This document shows positions 26,169 to 37,849 of a stretch of 63,742 bases of DNA, piece after piece; the stretch's first letter is position 1; the number at the start of each line of letters is the position of its first letter. The notes beneath the pieces were generated by a model. It searched no databases. It saw only the letters and a list, made by a program, of their open reading frames with translations, and was not told the DNA's origin. The DNA comes from CAZJHX01 sp964545715. GTDB taxonomy: Bacteria > Myxococcota_A > UBA9042 > GCA-2863065. Made by a program: the position numbers and the translations under genes. Location: NCBI GenBank assembly GCA_964545715.1, contig CAZJHX010000053.1:1-63742 (forward strand). Reading direction: 5' to 3'.

Positions 26169-27224
26169 TCAGTTCTCCTCCGCAGGACGGGTCGTGTAGC
26201 CGACCTCCAGCTGCAGGTAGCCGCCAAACACCGGGTCCTCGTGAGGTCCGCCCAGGTCGACCGAGCCCGTCAGCCGCAGGCGGGCGAACGGCATCGGCGC
26301 CCAGCCCACGTTGAGCTGAATTCGGTGTCGCGCCTCGTCGTCCAGCGGGTCCAGCGGGTCGATGACCACGTCCGGCTTGCCCGACACCTCGCCGGTGTGG
26401 TCGTAGCGCACGGCCAGGCTCCACTGCTCATCAAAGCCCAGCACCAACTGCGCCCAGCCGGCCATGTCCTGCAGTACGTCGGCGATGATCTGGCGCCGGC
26501 GCACGAACCACTCGGTCTCCAGCGCAAAGCCGAACTCCTCGATGTCGGGACGCCAGCCCAGGGTCAGGGCGACGCCGAAGATGTCGGTGCCGTTGGTCCG
26601 CCCGGTGTTGTTGGGCGCGAAGACGCCGTGCAGGTCCAGGGTTATGTTGACGTCCTCGACCTCCCACACGTTCTCCAGACCCAGCTGGTAGCTGAAGTCG
26701 CGCAGCCCCTCGACCTCAACCGCCTGGGTGCCGTATGCGCTGCGCTGCCCTGCACCGCCGCCCGCCGTCAAGGCGCCGAAGAGCCGCAGCGTCCACGGCG
26801 TCGGGATGGTCAACATCAAGTCGCCGCCGACAACCGCGTGGCCGTCCGGCCCAAAGAACTTTGTCAGCGCCAGCGGCGCGTCTACAAAGGCCCGCTGCGT
26901 CTCATACCGCGCGTTCTCCACGCCCAGATGGGACCGCATCAGCCCGGTGCGGATGATCATGTCCAGCGGTAGGTCGACCACCGAGATGTAGCCCGCTTGG
27001 AGCGCGACTTCGTCCGTCGTGGACTTTACGATGCCGTCCAGCTTGAAGTGGTCGCCGTATCCGGCGTTCAGGCCCAGCTGGAAGAAGTCCAGGTTGAAGC
27101 CATCGTTGCCGACCCCACCGCCGGCGGCGGCGTTGACCCCCATCCAGACCGGGTTCTCGGGCTCCGCAAGAGCGGCGCTCGGCAGCGTGACCAACAGCAG
27201 AATCATCAATATTCGCGCGCGCAT
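26169..27224 (-). CDS. Outer-membrane beta-barrel protein
   Basis: A 351-residue protein with a cleavable signal peptide (MRARILMILLLVTLPSAALA), then alternating beta-strand pattern through to the end (LRLTGSVDLG, GGYLQLEVGYTT). Landmarks HLGVENARYETQRAFVDAP and KFFGPDGHAVVGGDLM resemble porin-like barrels found in myxobacteria, in which a conserved VDxP stretch precedes a short helix. Head gene of the minus-strand operon that runs to the DNA methyltransferase; an extended -10 box lies 9 nt before the ATG. Substrate unknown. Confidence 0.78.
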   Translation of the reverse strand: MRARILMILLLVTLPSAALAEPENPVWMGVNAAAGGGVGNDGFNLDFFQLGLNAGYGDHFKLDGIVKSTTDEVALQAGYISVVDLPLDMIIRTGLMRSHLGVENARYETQRAFVDAPLALTKFFGPDGHAVVGGDLMLTIPTPWTLRLFGALTAGGGAGQRSAYGTQAVEVEGLRDFSYQLGLENVWEVEDVNITLDLHGVFAPNNTGRTNGTDIFGVALTLGWRPDIEEFGFALETEWFVRRRQIIADVLQDMAGWAQLVLGFDEQWSLAVRYDHTGEVSGKPDVVIDPLDPLDDEARHRIQLNVGWAPMPFARLRLTGSVDLGGPHEDPVFGGYLQLEVGYTTRPAEEN

Positions 27225-27233
27225 GGTCCGACT

Positions 27234-27242
27234 TTGGTAGCA
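27234..27242 (-). promoter_or_regulatory. Extended -10 promoter for the OMP operon
   Basis: Minus strand TGC-TACCAA, an extended -10 box, ends 9 nt before the ATG at 27224, again suggesting a leaderless mRNA. Confidence 0.38.
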
Positions 27243-27304
27243 GGACGGCGCAAAAAGTGAAAGGTGACGCCATAAAGCACGGAATAGCGGTCCGATCGAT
27301 AGGG

Positions 27305-27333
27305 TTGATGTGGACCAAGAGGCATGGTATCTG
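27305..27333 (+). promoter_or_regulatory. Candidate promoter of the MoxR-Bat operon
   Basis: TTGATG (27305-27310), 17-bp spacer, then TATCTG (27328-27333) preceded by TGG, an extended -10. A transcript would start near 27340 and carry about 57 nt of leader containing an inverted repeat, ending in GGTGAGG, a Shine-Dalgarno 4-5 nt before the ATG at 27397. Confidence 0.45.
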
Positions 27334-27344
27334 CCCCTCCCAGC

Positions 27345-27366
27345 CCGTTTTCAGTCACGAAAACGG
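27345..27366. repeat. Perfect 8-bp inverted repeat in the moxR leader
   Basis: CCGTTTTC (27345-27352), loop AGTCAC, GAAAACGG (27359-27366), an exact palindrome with a 6-nt loop. It lies between the predicted transcription start and the ribosome binding site. It could be a repressor operator or an mRNA hairpin. Confidence 0.6.
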
Positions 27367-27396
27367 CGACTTGGCTCAATCACTCGGTGAGGCTTC

Positions 27397-28386
<990 letters not shown>

Positions 28387-28414
28387 GAGCCGTTTAGGAG
28401 CCCGCCCGAGTCTC

Positions 28415-29296
28415 GTGGAACCCCGCGATCCCAAAGAGATCCTCAAACGGATCCGCAAGATTGAGATCTTGACCAGCCGTCTCGTCAACGAGCAGCTGGC
28501 CGGGTCCTATCACAGCGTCTTCAAGGGCCAGGGCATGGACTTCGACAAGGTCCGCCTGTACCAGCCCGGCGACGACATCCGCCAGATCGACTGGAACGTC
28601 TCGGCGCGCCAGAACACGCCGTTCATCAAGACCTATCGAGAAGAGCGCGAGCTGACCGTCATGCTGATGGTCGACGTCAGCGGCGATAAGAAGTTCGGCA
28701 CGCGCAACCTGATGAAGGCGGACATCTCGGCCGAGGTCGGTGCGCTGCTGGCCTTCAGCGCCATCAAAAACTCGGACCGCGTCGGCCTCATCCTCTTCTC
28801 GGACACCGTCGAGCACTTTGTGCCGCCCAAGAAGGGCAAGAGTCACGTGCTGCGCGTCATCCGCGACATCCTCACGTTTCAGCCCGTGGGCACCGGCAAG
28901 CGCATCGAAGCGGGGCTGGAGTTCATGGGCCGCGTCGCCCGCAAGAAGTCCGTCGCGTTTCTGCTTAGCGACATGTACGCCGGCGGATGGGAGACGTCGA
29001 TGCGCATCGCGCGCCGGCGTCACGACCTGACCGTGGTGCAGGTGCGGGACGTGCTTGAGCAGGACCTGCTGGGCCTGGGCATGGTGCCGTTCTGTGACCC
29101 CAAGACCGGGGACGTCAGCTGGCGACACACGGGCGGGTCGTTCATCAGGCGCTTCAACAAGCGCGCGCGCCACAACCAGATCGAGCTGGAGAAGACGCTG
29201 CGCAAGATGAAGGTGGGTCACGTCCAGCTGATGACGGACAGCGACTACACCCCGGCGCTGCTGAAGTACTTCAAGCTGCGGGCGAAGAGGCACTGA
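28415..29296 (+). CDS. DUF58 domain protein
   Basis: A 293-residue cytoplasmic protein with the DUF58 signature YQPGDDIRQIDW (residues 49-60) and a VWA-like region downstream (MLMVDVSGDKKF: an incomplete MIDAS pattern). DUF58 genes almost always sit directly after moxR and before the bat VWA genes, as here. Starts at GTG 28415. The stop overlaps the ATG of the next gene (TGATG), implying coupling. Confidence 0.93.
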   Translation: MEPRDPKEILKRIRKIEILTSRLVNEQLAGSYHSVFKGQGMDFDKVRLYQPGDDIRQIDWNVSARQNTPFIKTYREERELTVMLMVDVSGDKKFGTRNLMKADISAEVGALLAFSAIKNSDRVGLILFSDTVEHFVPPKKGKSHVLRVIRDILTFQPVGTGKRIEAGLEFMGRVARKKSVAFLLSDMYAGGWETSMRIARRRHDLTVVQVRDVLEQDLLGLGMVPFCDPKTGDVSWRHTGGSFIRRFNKRARHNQIELEKTLRKMKVGHVQLMTDSDYTPALLKYFKLRAKRH

Positions 29297-30786
29297 TGGT
29301 CGCATCGATGATCACAGCGCTGTTGGTCCTGCAGGCGCCGCCCTCGGCCGATCCGGGTGACGCCAAGCCTGCCGTTGCCGAGCCGCCACCGGTCAAAGTG
29401 ACGGCCACGGTAGAGCCGGCCACGGTGCACCTGGGCGACCGCGCCGAGGTCGTGATCACGGCCGAGCACCCCGAAGACGTTCGCCTGTTCTTCCCCGCTG
29501 CTCCCACCGTGGAGCCCTTCCGCATTCTGGGACCCGCTACCGGACCCGAGCGGGCGGTGCGCGAGGACGGCACGGTTATCGAGACGTGGCGGCTGCCTCT
29601 GACGGCGCTGCGGCTGGGCCGGCGTAAGGTGCCGCCCTTCCCGATCGACTCCGAGCTGGCCAACGGGCAGACCGGGCAGGTGCTCACGCCCGCGATCGCG
29701 GTCAACGTGGCGCCGCGCATCGATATGGCGCAGGCGCAGGTACCGCTGGCCGGAAACGACCCGCCGATGCAGCTGTATGACACGAACTGGGCGCTGATCT
29801 TGACGCTGATTGGGCTGGGGGTTGTCGCGGTTACGGCGCTCATCACGCTGCTGGCCGTGCGCTATGTGGCGGGGCTGCCGCGTCGTGGTCCGCCTCCACC
29901 TCTGCCGCGTCCGGCGCACGAGGTCGCGCTGGAGCGTATCGAGGCGCTGGACGGCGAGAAGCTGCTGCCGCTGGGCAAGCTGAAAGAGTTCACGTTCAGG
30001 GTCTCTGAGATCCTGCGCGAATATCTGGGGCTGCGGTACTCCGCGGATACCCTGGAGCAGACGACGAGCGAGCTGTTGGGCACGATGCGCACGCTGTCGC
30101 CCGCCGGGCTGTCGATGTTTGAGCTCGAGTCGTTCTTGCAGGACACCGACCTGGTGAAGTTCGCCAATGTGACGCCCGCGCATGCCGAGTGCGAGCGGCG
30201 GCTGGAGTCCTGTCGCACCATGATCGACAAGACCCGGCGCTCTGACACCGAGGTCGCGAGCATGGCGGCCACGGAAGAGCGCCGTCGCAAGCTGGAGAAG
30301 CCGGCGCACCCGTTCAAGCGGCTGTTTGCGGTGCAGATCGACCTGCTGGCGTGGAGCGTCTTGTCTCTGGGGCTCGTCATGGCGGCGCGCTCGTGGGACA
30401 GCACGCTGTTTTACTGGCTGGACGGCGCGCTGCTGCTGGCGCTGCTGATGTTCCGCGACGTGTACGGCCCCGGCAGCCCGGGCAAGGTGCTGACCGGTCT
30501 GGCGCTGGTGCCGGCCGACGACATCCGGTCAGAGGCCCTGACGCTGGGTGCACGCCTGGCCCGAAACATTCCGTTGCTGCTGCCCATTGCCGGGCACACG
30601 ATGGAGTTGGTGGTGATGGCCTATGCCGCGGACGGACGCCGCGTGGGCGATCGATGGGCCGGTACGCGCGTGCTGGATCGCCGCCCCGAGACGTCCGAGT
30701 ACACGTATTTGACGCTGAGCCTTGTTGCCCTGGCCGCTCTGGTGATCAGCGTCTACGTGCTGCCGTTCGTGTGGTTGGGAGGCTGA
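29296..30786 (+). CDS. BatD/DUF4381-like membrane protein with fused RDD domain
   Basis: A 496-residue protein combining two families. Residues 1-170: signal/TM start, then an extracytoplasmic beta-domain with the BatD-like ERAVREDGTVIETWRLPLTALR layout (read as EDGTVIETW and TALRLGRRKVPPFP), then a TM (LILTLIGLGVVAVTALITLL). Residues 175-320: the cytoplasmic helical DUF4381-type tail (FTFRVSEILREYLGLRY). Residues 330-496: four hydrophobic segments with the RDD-type motif RNIPLLLP and GRRVGDRWAGTRVL, plus PGSPGKVLTGL. Fusion of an RDD domain to a Bat component is unusual. Tight operon position between the DUF58 and VWA genes. Confidence 0.82.
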   Translation: MVASMITALLVLQAPPSADPGDAKPAVAEPPPVKVTATVEPATVHLGDRAEVVITAEHPEDVRLFFPAAPTVEPFRILGPATGPERAVREDGTVIETWRLPLTALRLGRRKVPPFPIDSELANGQTGQVLTPAIAVNVAPRIDMAQAQVPLAGNDPPMQLYDTNWALILTLIGLGVVAVTALITLLAVRYVAGLPRRGPPPPLPRPAHEVALERIEALDGEKLLPLGKLKEFTFRVSEILREYLGLRYSADTLEQTTSELLGTMRTLSPAGLSMFELESFLQDTDLVKFANVTPAHAECERRLESCRTMIDKTRRSDTEVASMAATEERRRKLEKPAHPFKRLFAVQIDLLAWSVLSLGLVMAARSWDSTLFYWLDGALLLALLMFRDVYGPGSPGKVLTGLALVPADDIRSEALTLGARLARNIPLLLPIAGHTMELVVMAYAADGRRVGDRWAGTRVLDRRPETSEYTYLTLSLVALAALVISVYVLPFVWLGG

Positions 30787-30788
30787 CC

Positions 30789-31961
30789 ATGACGATCGAC
30801 AACATCTTCCGCTGGGACTTCCACTCGACGTGGGCGTGGTTCTTGTTGATCGCCATCCCGATCGCGGCGTGGGGCATCTTCTGGCTGCAGCGGCGCCGCG
30901 TGGGCTCGTTTACGTTTGGCAACACACTGGCGCTGCGACAGGTCAAGGGCGACTGGCTCGGCAGCCTCTGGTGGCTGCCCGGGGTGCTGAGGCTGGCCGT
31001 GATGGCGCTGATCATCATCGCGATCGCGCGCCCACAGAAGCCCAACCGCCGCGTGGTCACGACCGAGGGCGTGGATGTGGTCATCGCGCTGGATATGTCG
31101 GCGTCGATGAACGCGGTGGACAAGTCGCGTGACGAGATCGACCGGATCCAGCGCGGTGAGGGGCGCGACCCCAAGCACCGCTTTGACGTGGCCCGCGAGC
31201 TCTTGATCGACTTCATCAAGCAGCGCGCCGAGAGCGGAGACCGGGTCGGGCTGATCATCTTCGGCATGGGCGCCTACCTGAAGTACCCGCTGACCACCGA
31301 CTATCGGCGTGCTATCGCGGACATCCGGGCGCTGAAGCTGGATGACGGGCGACGCAACACCGACGACATGGAGGCCTGCATGAACGACTGCACGATCTCC
31401 GGCGCCATGACCACGATCGGCGACGCGCTCAAGCGCGCGTTTTTGCGGCTGCGCGACTCCAAGGCGCGGGATCGCAGCATCATCGTGATCACGGACGGTG
31501 ACGACCGCGGCAGCAAGATGGGGCCCAAGTACGTGGCGGAGTACATCCGAGACTGGGGCCGGCAGATCGACCCCGACACCAAGAAGCAGAACCGCCCGAT
31601 GCGCATCTACACGTTCCTGGTGGGCGGCGGGGATGACACATACATGCCCGACACGCAGCCGTTCTCGGCCAATCTGCGCAAGACCAACCGGGGGCTCACG
31701 ATGTATCGGCCCGTGACCGGGCAGTTTCCCGCCAACGCCGAGCTGTTGGCGGAGATCGCGAACCTGACCGACGGTAAGGCGTTTCACAGCTACGACGAAG
31801 AGGAGTTTCGAGAGGCGTTCGCCGACCTGGAGAAGACGGTCTACAAGCGCACGGTCAGCAATTTCCCGGAGGAGCGCTTCATGGGCATCGTCTGGTGGGC
31901 CCTGATGCTGCTGCTGCTTGAGGTGCTGCTGCGCCTGACGGTGCTGAGGAAGTTCCCCTGA
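30789..31961 (+). CDS. batA: BatA-like VWA-domain membrane protein
   Basis: A 390-residue inner-membrane protein. Two N-terminal TMs flank a basic loop (FWLQRRRVG), then a von Willebrand A domain with a complete MIDAS start DMSASM (residues 102-107) and IIVITDGDD further on, and a C-terminal TM (IVWWALMLLLLEVLLRL). This is the BatA architecture of the aerotolerance operon. ATG 30789 is chosen because it precedes TM1; the much longer upstream frame overlaps the previous gene out of frame. Starts 2 nt after the preceding stop. The VWA domain carries a 20-residue Cys-containing insertion (MEACMNDCTISG). Confidence 0.92.
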   Translation: MTIDNIFRWDFHSTWAWFLLIAIPIAAWGIFWLQRRRVGSFTFGNTLALRQVKGDWLGSLWWLPGVLRLAVMALIIIAIARPQKPNRRVVTTEGVDVVIALDMSASMNAVDKSRDEIDRIQRGEGRDPKHRFDVARELLIDFIKQRAESGDRVGLIIFGMGAYLKYPLTTDYRRAIADIRALKLDDGRRNTDDMEACMNDCTISGAMTTIGDALKRAFLRLRDSKARDRSIIVITDGDDRGSKMGPKYVAEYIRDWGRQIDPDTKKQNRPMRIYTFLVGGGDDTYMPDTQPFSANLRKTNRGLTMYRPVTGQFPANAELLAEIANLTDGKAFHSYDEEEFREAFADLEKTVYKRTVSNFPEERFMGIVWWALMLLLLEVLLRLTVLRKFP

Positions 31962-33045
31962 TGAGTGGTCAAGAGCTCAACTGGGCCGACCCGGGCCTGG
32001 CCTGGCTGTATGTGGCCGTGGCGGTGCTGGCGCTGGGCGTCGTGCTGCACTTTCAGTGGAAGAGCGCGATCATGCGCCGGCTGGGTGACCTGCCGCTGAT
32101 TCGCCGGATGACTTCGAATGTCTCCACCAGCGCGCAGTGGGTGCGCTGGGTCCTGGTGCTGCTGGCGGTCACGCTGGTGGTGACGGCGCTGCTGCGGCCT
32201 CAGTACGGCACGCGTGAAGCGCAGCTTCAAAACCGGGGAATCGACGTGGTTATCGCCCTGGACATGTCTAAGTCCATGCTGGTCAAGGATGTGGCGCCCA
32301 ACCGGATGAAGGCCGCGATCGTCGAGCTGAACGACGTGGTGGACCGGCTCAGCGGCGGGCGTGTGGCGCTGGTGCCGTTTGCCGGGACCGCGTTTACCCA
32401 GACGCCGCTGACCACCGACTTTGACGCCGTGCGCAGCTATCTGGACCAGCTGCGGGTGGAGGACATGCCGATCGGCGGTACGCGCGTGGGGGTGGCGATT
32501 CGGCATGCGGTGTCGGTGTTTCAAGAGGCCAACAAAGAGGTCGAGGAAGACGATCCGGACGCGGATTTGGAGCAGCCGGCCGCCAGCCATTTCAAGGCGA
32601 TCATCCTGGTTAGCGACGGTGAGGACCACGACGAGGACGCGCTGGCTGCGGCCAAGCTGGCGGCGCAGGACAACATTCGCATCTACACAGTCGGGATCGG
32701 CAGCCGCAACAGCGGGGCGCGCATCCCGGTGGTCTCGTCCGAGGGCGATCGGGTCGGCTGGGTCAGCGATGAGGAGAGCAAGCCGCTGTTCAGCGATTTG
32801 AACGTGGGGCTGCTCAAGGATGTGGCGGGCGCGGCCAACGGCGCCACGTTCGTCTATGGGCAGGACGATGTCGCCGGTGGGCTGGCCAGCGCACTGGATG
32901 GACTGGAGAAACAGGAGTACGAGCACCACTACGAGAACCTGCAGGAGGACCGCTTCCAGTTTGTTCTGGTGCCCGCGCTGTTGCTGCTGTTCGCCGAGGC
33001 GATGCTCACCGATCGCCGCTGGTGGTGGCGTCTGGGGGCGCGCTC

Positions 33046-33049
<4 letters not shown>
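31961..33049 (+). CDS. batB: BatB-like VWA-domain membrane protein
   Basis: A 362-residue inner-membrane protein paralogous to the previous gene: N-terminal TMs (AWLYVAVAVLALGVVLHF and WVLVLLAVTLVVTALL), a VWA domain with intact MIDAS DMSKSM (101-106), strands RVALVPFAG and AIILVSDGEDHDEDAL, and a C-terminal TM (FVLVPALLLLFAEAMLT). Shares a base with the BatA stop (TGATG); its own stop overlaps the next start (ATGA). Confidence 0.92.
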
Positions 33050-35316
<2,267 letters not shown>

Positions 35317-35319
35317 CCG

Positions 35320-37065
35320 ATGCGCCTGCAGGTGATCGCGCTGCTGCTGGCTCTTGCCGTTCCTGCGTCCGCCGTTGCTCAAGCGGTGGTGGTGCGGGTG
35401 TCCTCGCGGGCGATCGCGGACGATGACGACCTGCAGGTGACGTTTACGTTCAAGGGCGCCGGCGAAAACCAGGTGCCGAACCTGCGCAACGACTGGACGA
35501 TCGCCGGGCAGAACAGCGGCACGAGCACCCAGTGGGTCAATGGGCAGGTGTTCAACGAGCGCACGGTCACGATGGTGCTGCGGCCCAAGCGAACCGGGCA
35601 GCTGCGCGTCGGCGCGGCGAGGCTGGTGGCGCGCGATGGAACGATTATCGCGACGTCGACGCCGCTGACGATCCAGGTGCGCGGGATCGCGGCCATGCGC
35701 CCCAGCGAGGCCCGCCAGCAGCGAAACCTGACGCAGGACGTGGTGTTCCTGGTGCCGGAGTTTGCGCGCGACGTCTATTACGTGGGCGAGCCGTTTGTCG
35801 TTCAGTGGATTTTGTATGTGCAAAGCGGCAAGCGCATTCGGCAGCCGGATATCTCCGAGATGGATGTGCCGGACGCTGTGCAGCGCGAGGACGTGCTGAA
35901 CGGCCGGCTCTCGGAGGAGGGGCAGCCGCGCCAGTTCTTTGGGCGTAAATACGCGCGCGTTCCGGTGCTGCGCGAGGTGTGGAAGGTGCTGCGTCCTGAG
36001 ACGGTCACCGTGCCGGGCCTCAAAGTCGTGGTGGACCTGCCCGGCCGCGGCTTCGGGCGCGGGACTCGCAAGCGCCTGAAGGCGCCGCCGCTGATCGTGC
36101 AGGTGCGACCCGTGCCGGTGAACGGCCGGCCCAGGGACTATCGAGAGGGCACGATCGGTCAGTTTGCGATGACGGCTGAGATCCAGGCTGACGAGGAGCA
36201 CGGGCGGGCGCTGCTCTCCGTGACCGTGACGGGCAGCGGCGGGCTGGCGACGATCGATCCGCCCACGATCAAGGGCATCACCGGCGCACAGGTGAAGTCG
36301 CTGCCGAGCGACGACAAGGACCGCATCACGACCACCGACGCGGGCGTGAGCGGGTCGCGCAGCTTTCAGTACCTGTTGACGCCCGAGCGCGCCGGCACCG
36401 TGTTTGTGCCGGCGATCGCGCTGTCGTACTTCGACCCCGAGGTGGGCCGCTTCAAGACGACGAAGTCGCAGCCGCAGACCTGGGTGGCCAAGAAGGCGGT
36501 GGAGAGCACGCGTCGCAGCGCCGTGGCGGCCGCGGGCCAGAGCGAGGACGCCGAGCTGCACCCGATCGAGGGAGAGAGCACGCTGGAGAGCGTCAGCACC
36601 GTGCCGCTGCACCAGCGACCCTGGTTTGTAGCGCTGCTGGCCATCCCGCTGCTTGCGTTTTTGGGTCTGGAGAGCCACGCGGGGTACCTGCACTGGCGCG
36701 AGAAGGGCAGTTCGAAGACGCGTGCCCGCCGCGCTCACACCACCGGCAACAAGCGCCTGCGCGCGGCCGAGGCGCTGATCAAAGACGCCAAATCCGCCGA
36801 GTTTTTTGCGGAGCTGGCCCGCGTCCTGCGCGCGTACGTGGAGGACAAGAACGGGCTCGTTTTGACCGGAATGACCAACGAGCAGATGCGCAGCGCGCTC
36901 GAGGGCGCCGGCTACGATGCTGTGCTGGCGGACAAGCTGGTGGCGGAGCTCGAAAACTGCGACTTCGCCCGGTTTGCGGGCGCGGCGGGGCCCAGCTCCG
37001 ATCCGCAGAAGAGCCTGGGTCGCGGCAAAGAGATCCTGGCGGCGCTGGAGGCGACCCATGCGTAG
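35320..37065 (+). CDS. batD: BatD, Bat operon (aerotolerance) protein
   Basis: A 581-residue protein with cleavable signal peptide (MRLQVIALLLALAVPASAVA), the BatD N-terminal beta domain (DLQVTFTFKGAGEN, NWT-like WTIAGQNSG...), two further Ig-like beta domains, a TM (VALLAIPLLAFLGL, around residue 430) and a cytoplasmic helical tail. The usual BatD role is as a periplasmic-facing scaffold of the Bat complex. Three nt after the previous stop; its last 8 bases overlap the next gene. Confidence 0.9.
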   Translation: MRLQVIALLLALAVPASAVAQAVVVRVSSRAIADDDDLQVTFTFKGAGENQVPNLRNDWTIAGQNSGTSTQWVNGQVFNERTVTMVLRPKRTGQLRVGAARLVARDGTIIATSTPLTIQVRGIAAMRPSEARQQRNLTQDVVFLVPEFARDVYYVGEPFVVQWILYVQSGKRIRQPDISEMDVPDAVQREDVLNGRLSEEGQPRQFFGRKYARVPVLREVWKVLRPETVTVPGLKVVVDLPGRGFGRGTRKRLKAPPLIVQVRPVPVNGRPRDYREGTIGQFAMTAEIQADEEHGRALLSVTVTGSGGLATIDPPTIKGITGAQVKSLPSDDKDRITTTDAGVSGSRSFQYLLTPERAGTVFVPAIALSYFDPEVGRFKTTKSQPQTWVAKKAVESTRRSAVAAAGQSEDAELHPIEGESTLESVSTVPLHQRPWFVALLAIPLLAFLGLESHAGYLHWREKGSSKTRARRAHTTGNKRLRAAEALIKDAKSAEFFAELARVLRAYVEDKNGLVLTGMTNEQMRSALEGAGYDAVLADKLVAELENCDFARFAGAAGPSSDPQKSLGRGKEILAALEATHA

Positions 37066-37846
37066 TCTCGCCGTCGCGCTGCTGCTCCTCTTTGCCTGGA
37101 CCACGCCGGCCGCCGCCGACACCATCCGCGACCGCTTCGATGAGGCCAACGGCCACTACTACAAGAAGCGATATGCGCAGGCGCGCGATGGCTACCAGGA
37201 CCTGATCGACCGCTACCAGATCCGCAACGCCGTCCTCTACTACAACCTCGGCAACGCGCACTACGAGCTCAAGGCGCTGGGCCGCGCCCTGCTGAACTAC
37301 AAGCGCGCGCTGGAGTCGGAGCCGGAGGAGAGCTTGGAGCGCCGCATCCGCGACAACATGGATCGCAGCGTGGAGGCCCTGATCGACCGCCACCGCAAGG
37401 ACGTCGGGCGCAGCGTCACGGTGCTGGACGAGACCCACGGCGTGCTCTACAGCCTCTTTCACCTGATCTCCAATTGGTGGGCCGGCGTGGTGCTCGCGGT
37501 CTTCTGGGTGCTGCTGTTCGGCGTACTGATCGCCCGCCGCCTCATCGGTAGTCCCGAGGTCCGCCGCGCCCTGCGGACGGCCGCCCTGTCGCTGGCCGTC
37601 CCGATGCTGCTGGCCCTGATCCTGTTTGTGGGCAACATCGCGACCACACGCGCGGTCGAGCGTGGCATCGTTGTTCAGGATAACGTCCAGATGCGCGACG
37701 GCCGCCACCCCAACGCCCCGGCCAGCGACGTGCCGGAGGGGCTGGAGGTCCGCATCATCGACACCATGGACCCCAACGAGACCCGCATCCGCCTGAGCAA
37801 CGGCAAAGAAGGCTGGGTCCCGGCCAAGTCGGTAGAGGCCCTTTAG
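37058..37846 (+). CDS. batE: BatE-like TPR protein with C-terminal SH3-like domain
   Basis: A 262-residue protein. ATG 37058, just inside the batD gene, gives a signal peptide (MRSLAVALLLLFAWTTPAAA). TPR repeats occupy residues 20-110 (FDEANGHYYKKRYAQARDGY, LYYNLGNAHYELKALGRAL). Two TM helices follow (GVVLAVFWVLLFGVLIARR and LSLAVPMLLALILFVGNIA). The C-terminus is a bacterial SH3-like domain (VQMRDGRHPNAPASDVPEG ... GKEGWVPAKSVE). This matches BatE. Last gene of the operon; ends 3 bp from the convergent TlpA-type gene. Confidence 0.9.
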   Translation: MRSLAVALLLLFAWTTPAAADTIRDRFDEANGHYYKKRYAQARDGYQDLIDRYQIRNAVLYYNLGNAHYELKALGRALLNYKRALESEPEESLERRIRDNMDRSVEALIDRHRKDVGRSVTVLDETHGVLYSLFHLISNWWAGVVLAVFWVLLFGVLIARRLIGSPEVRRALRTAALSLAVPMLLALILFVGNIATTRAVERGIVVQDNVQMRDGRHPNAPASDVPEGLEVRIIDTMDPNETRIRLSNGKEGWVPAKSVEAL

Positions 37847-37849
37847 CGC

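Noticed and set aside
29862..30404. Antisense ORF in the BatD/RDD gene
   Set aside because: Ser/Arg-rich shadow with no motif, inside a confident operon gene.
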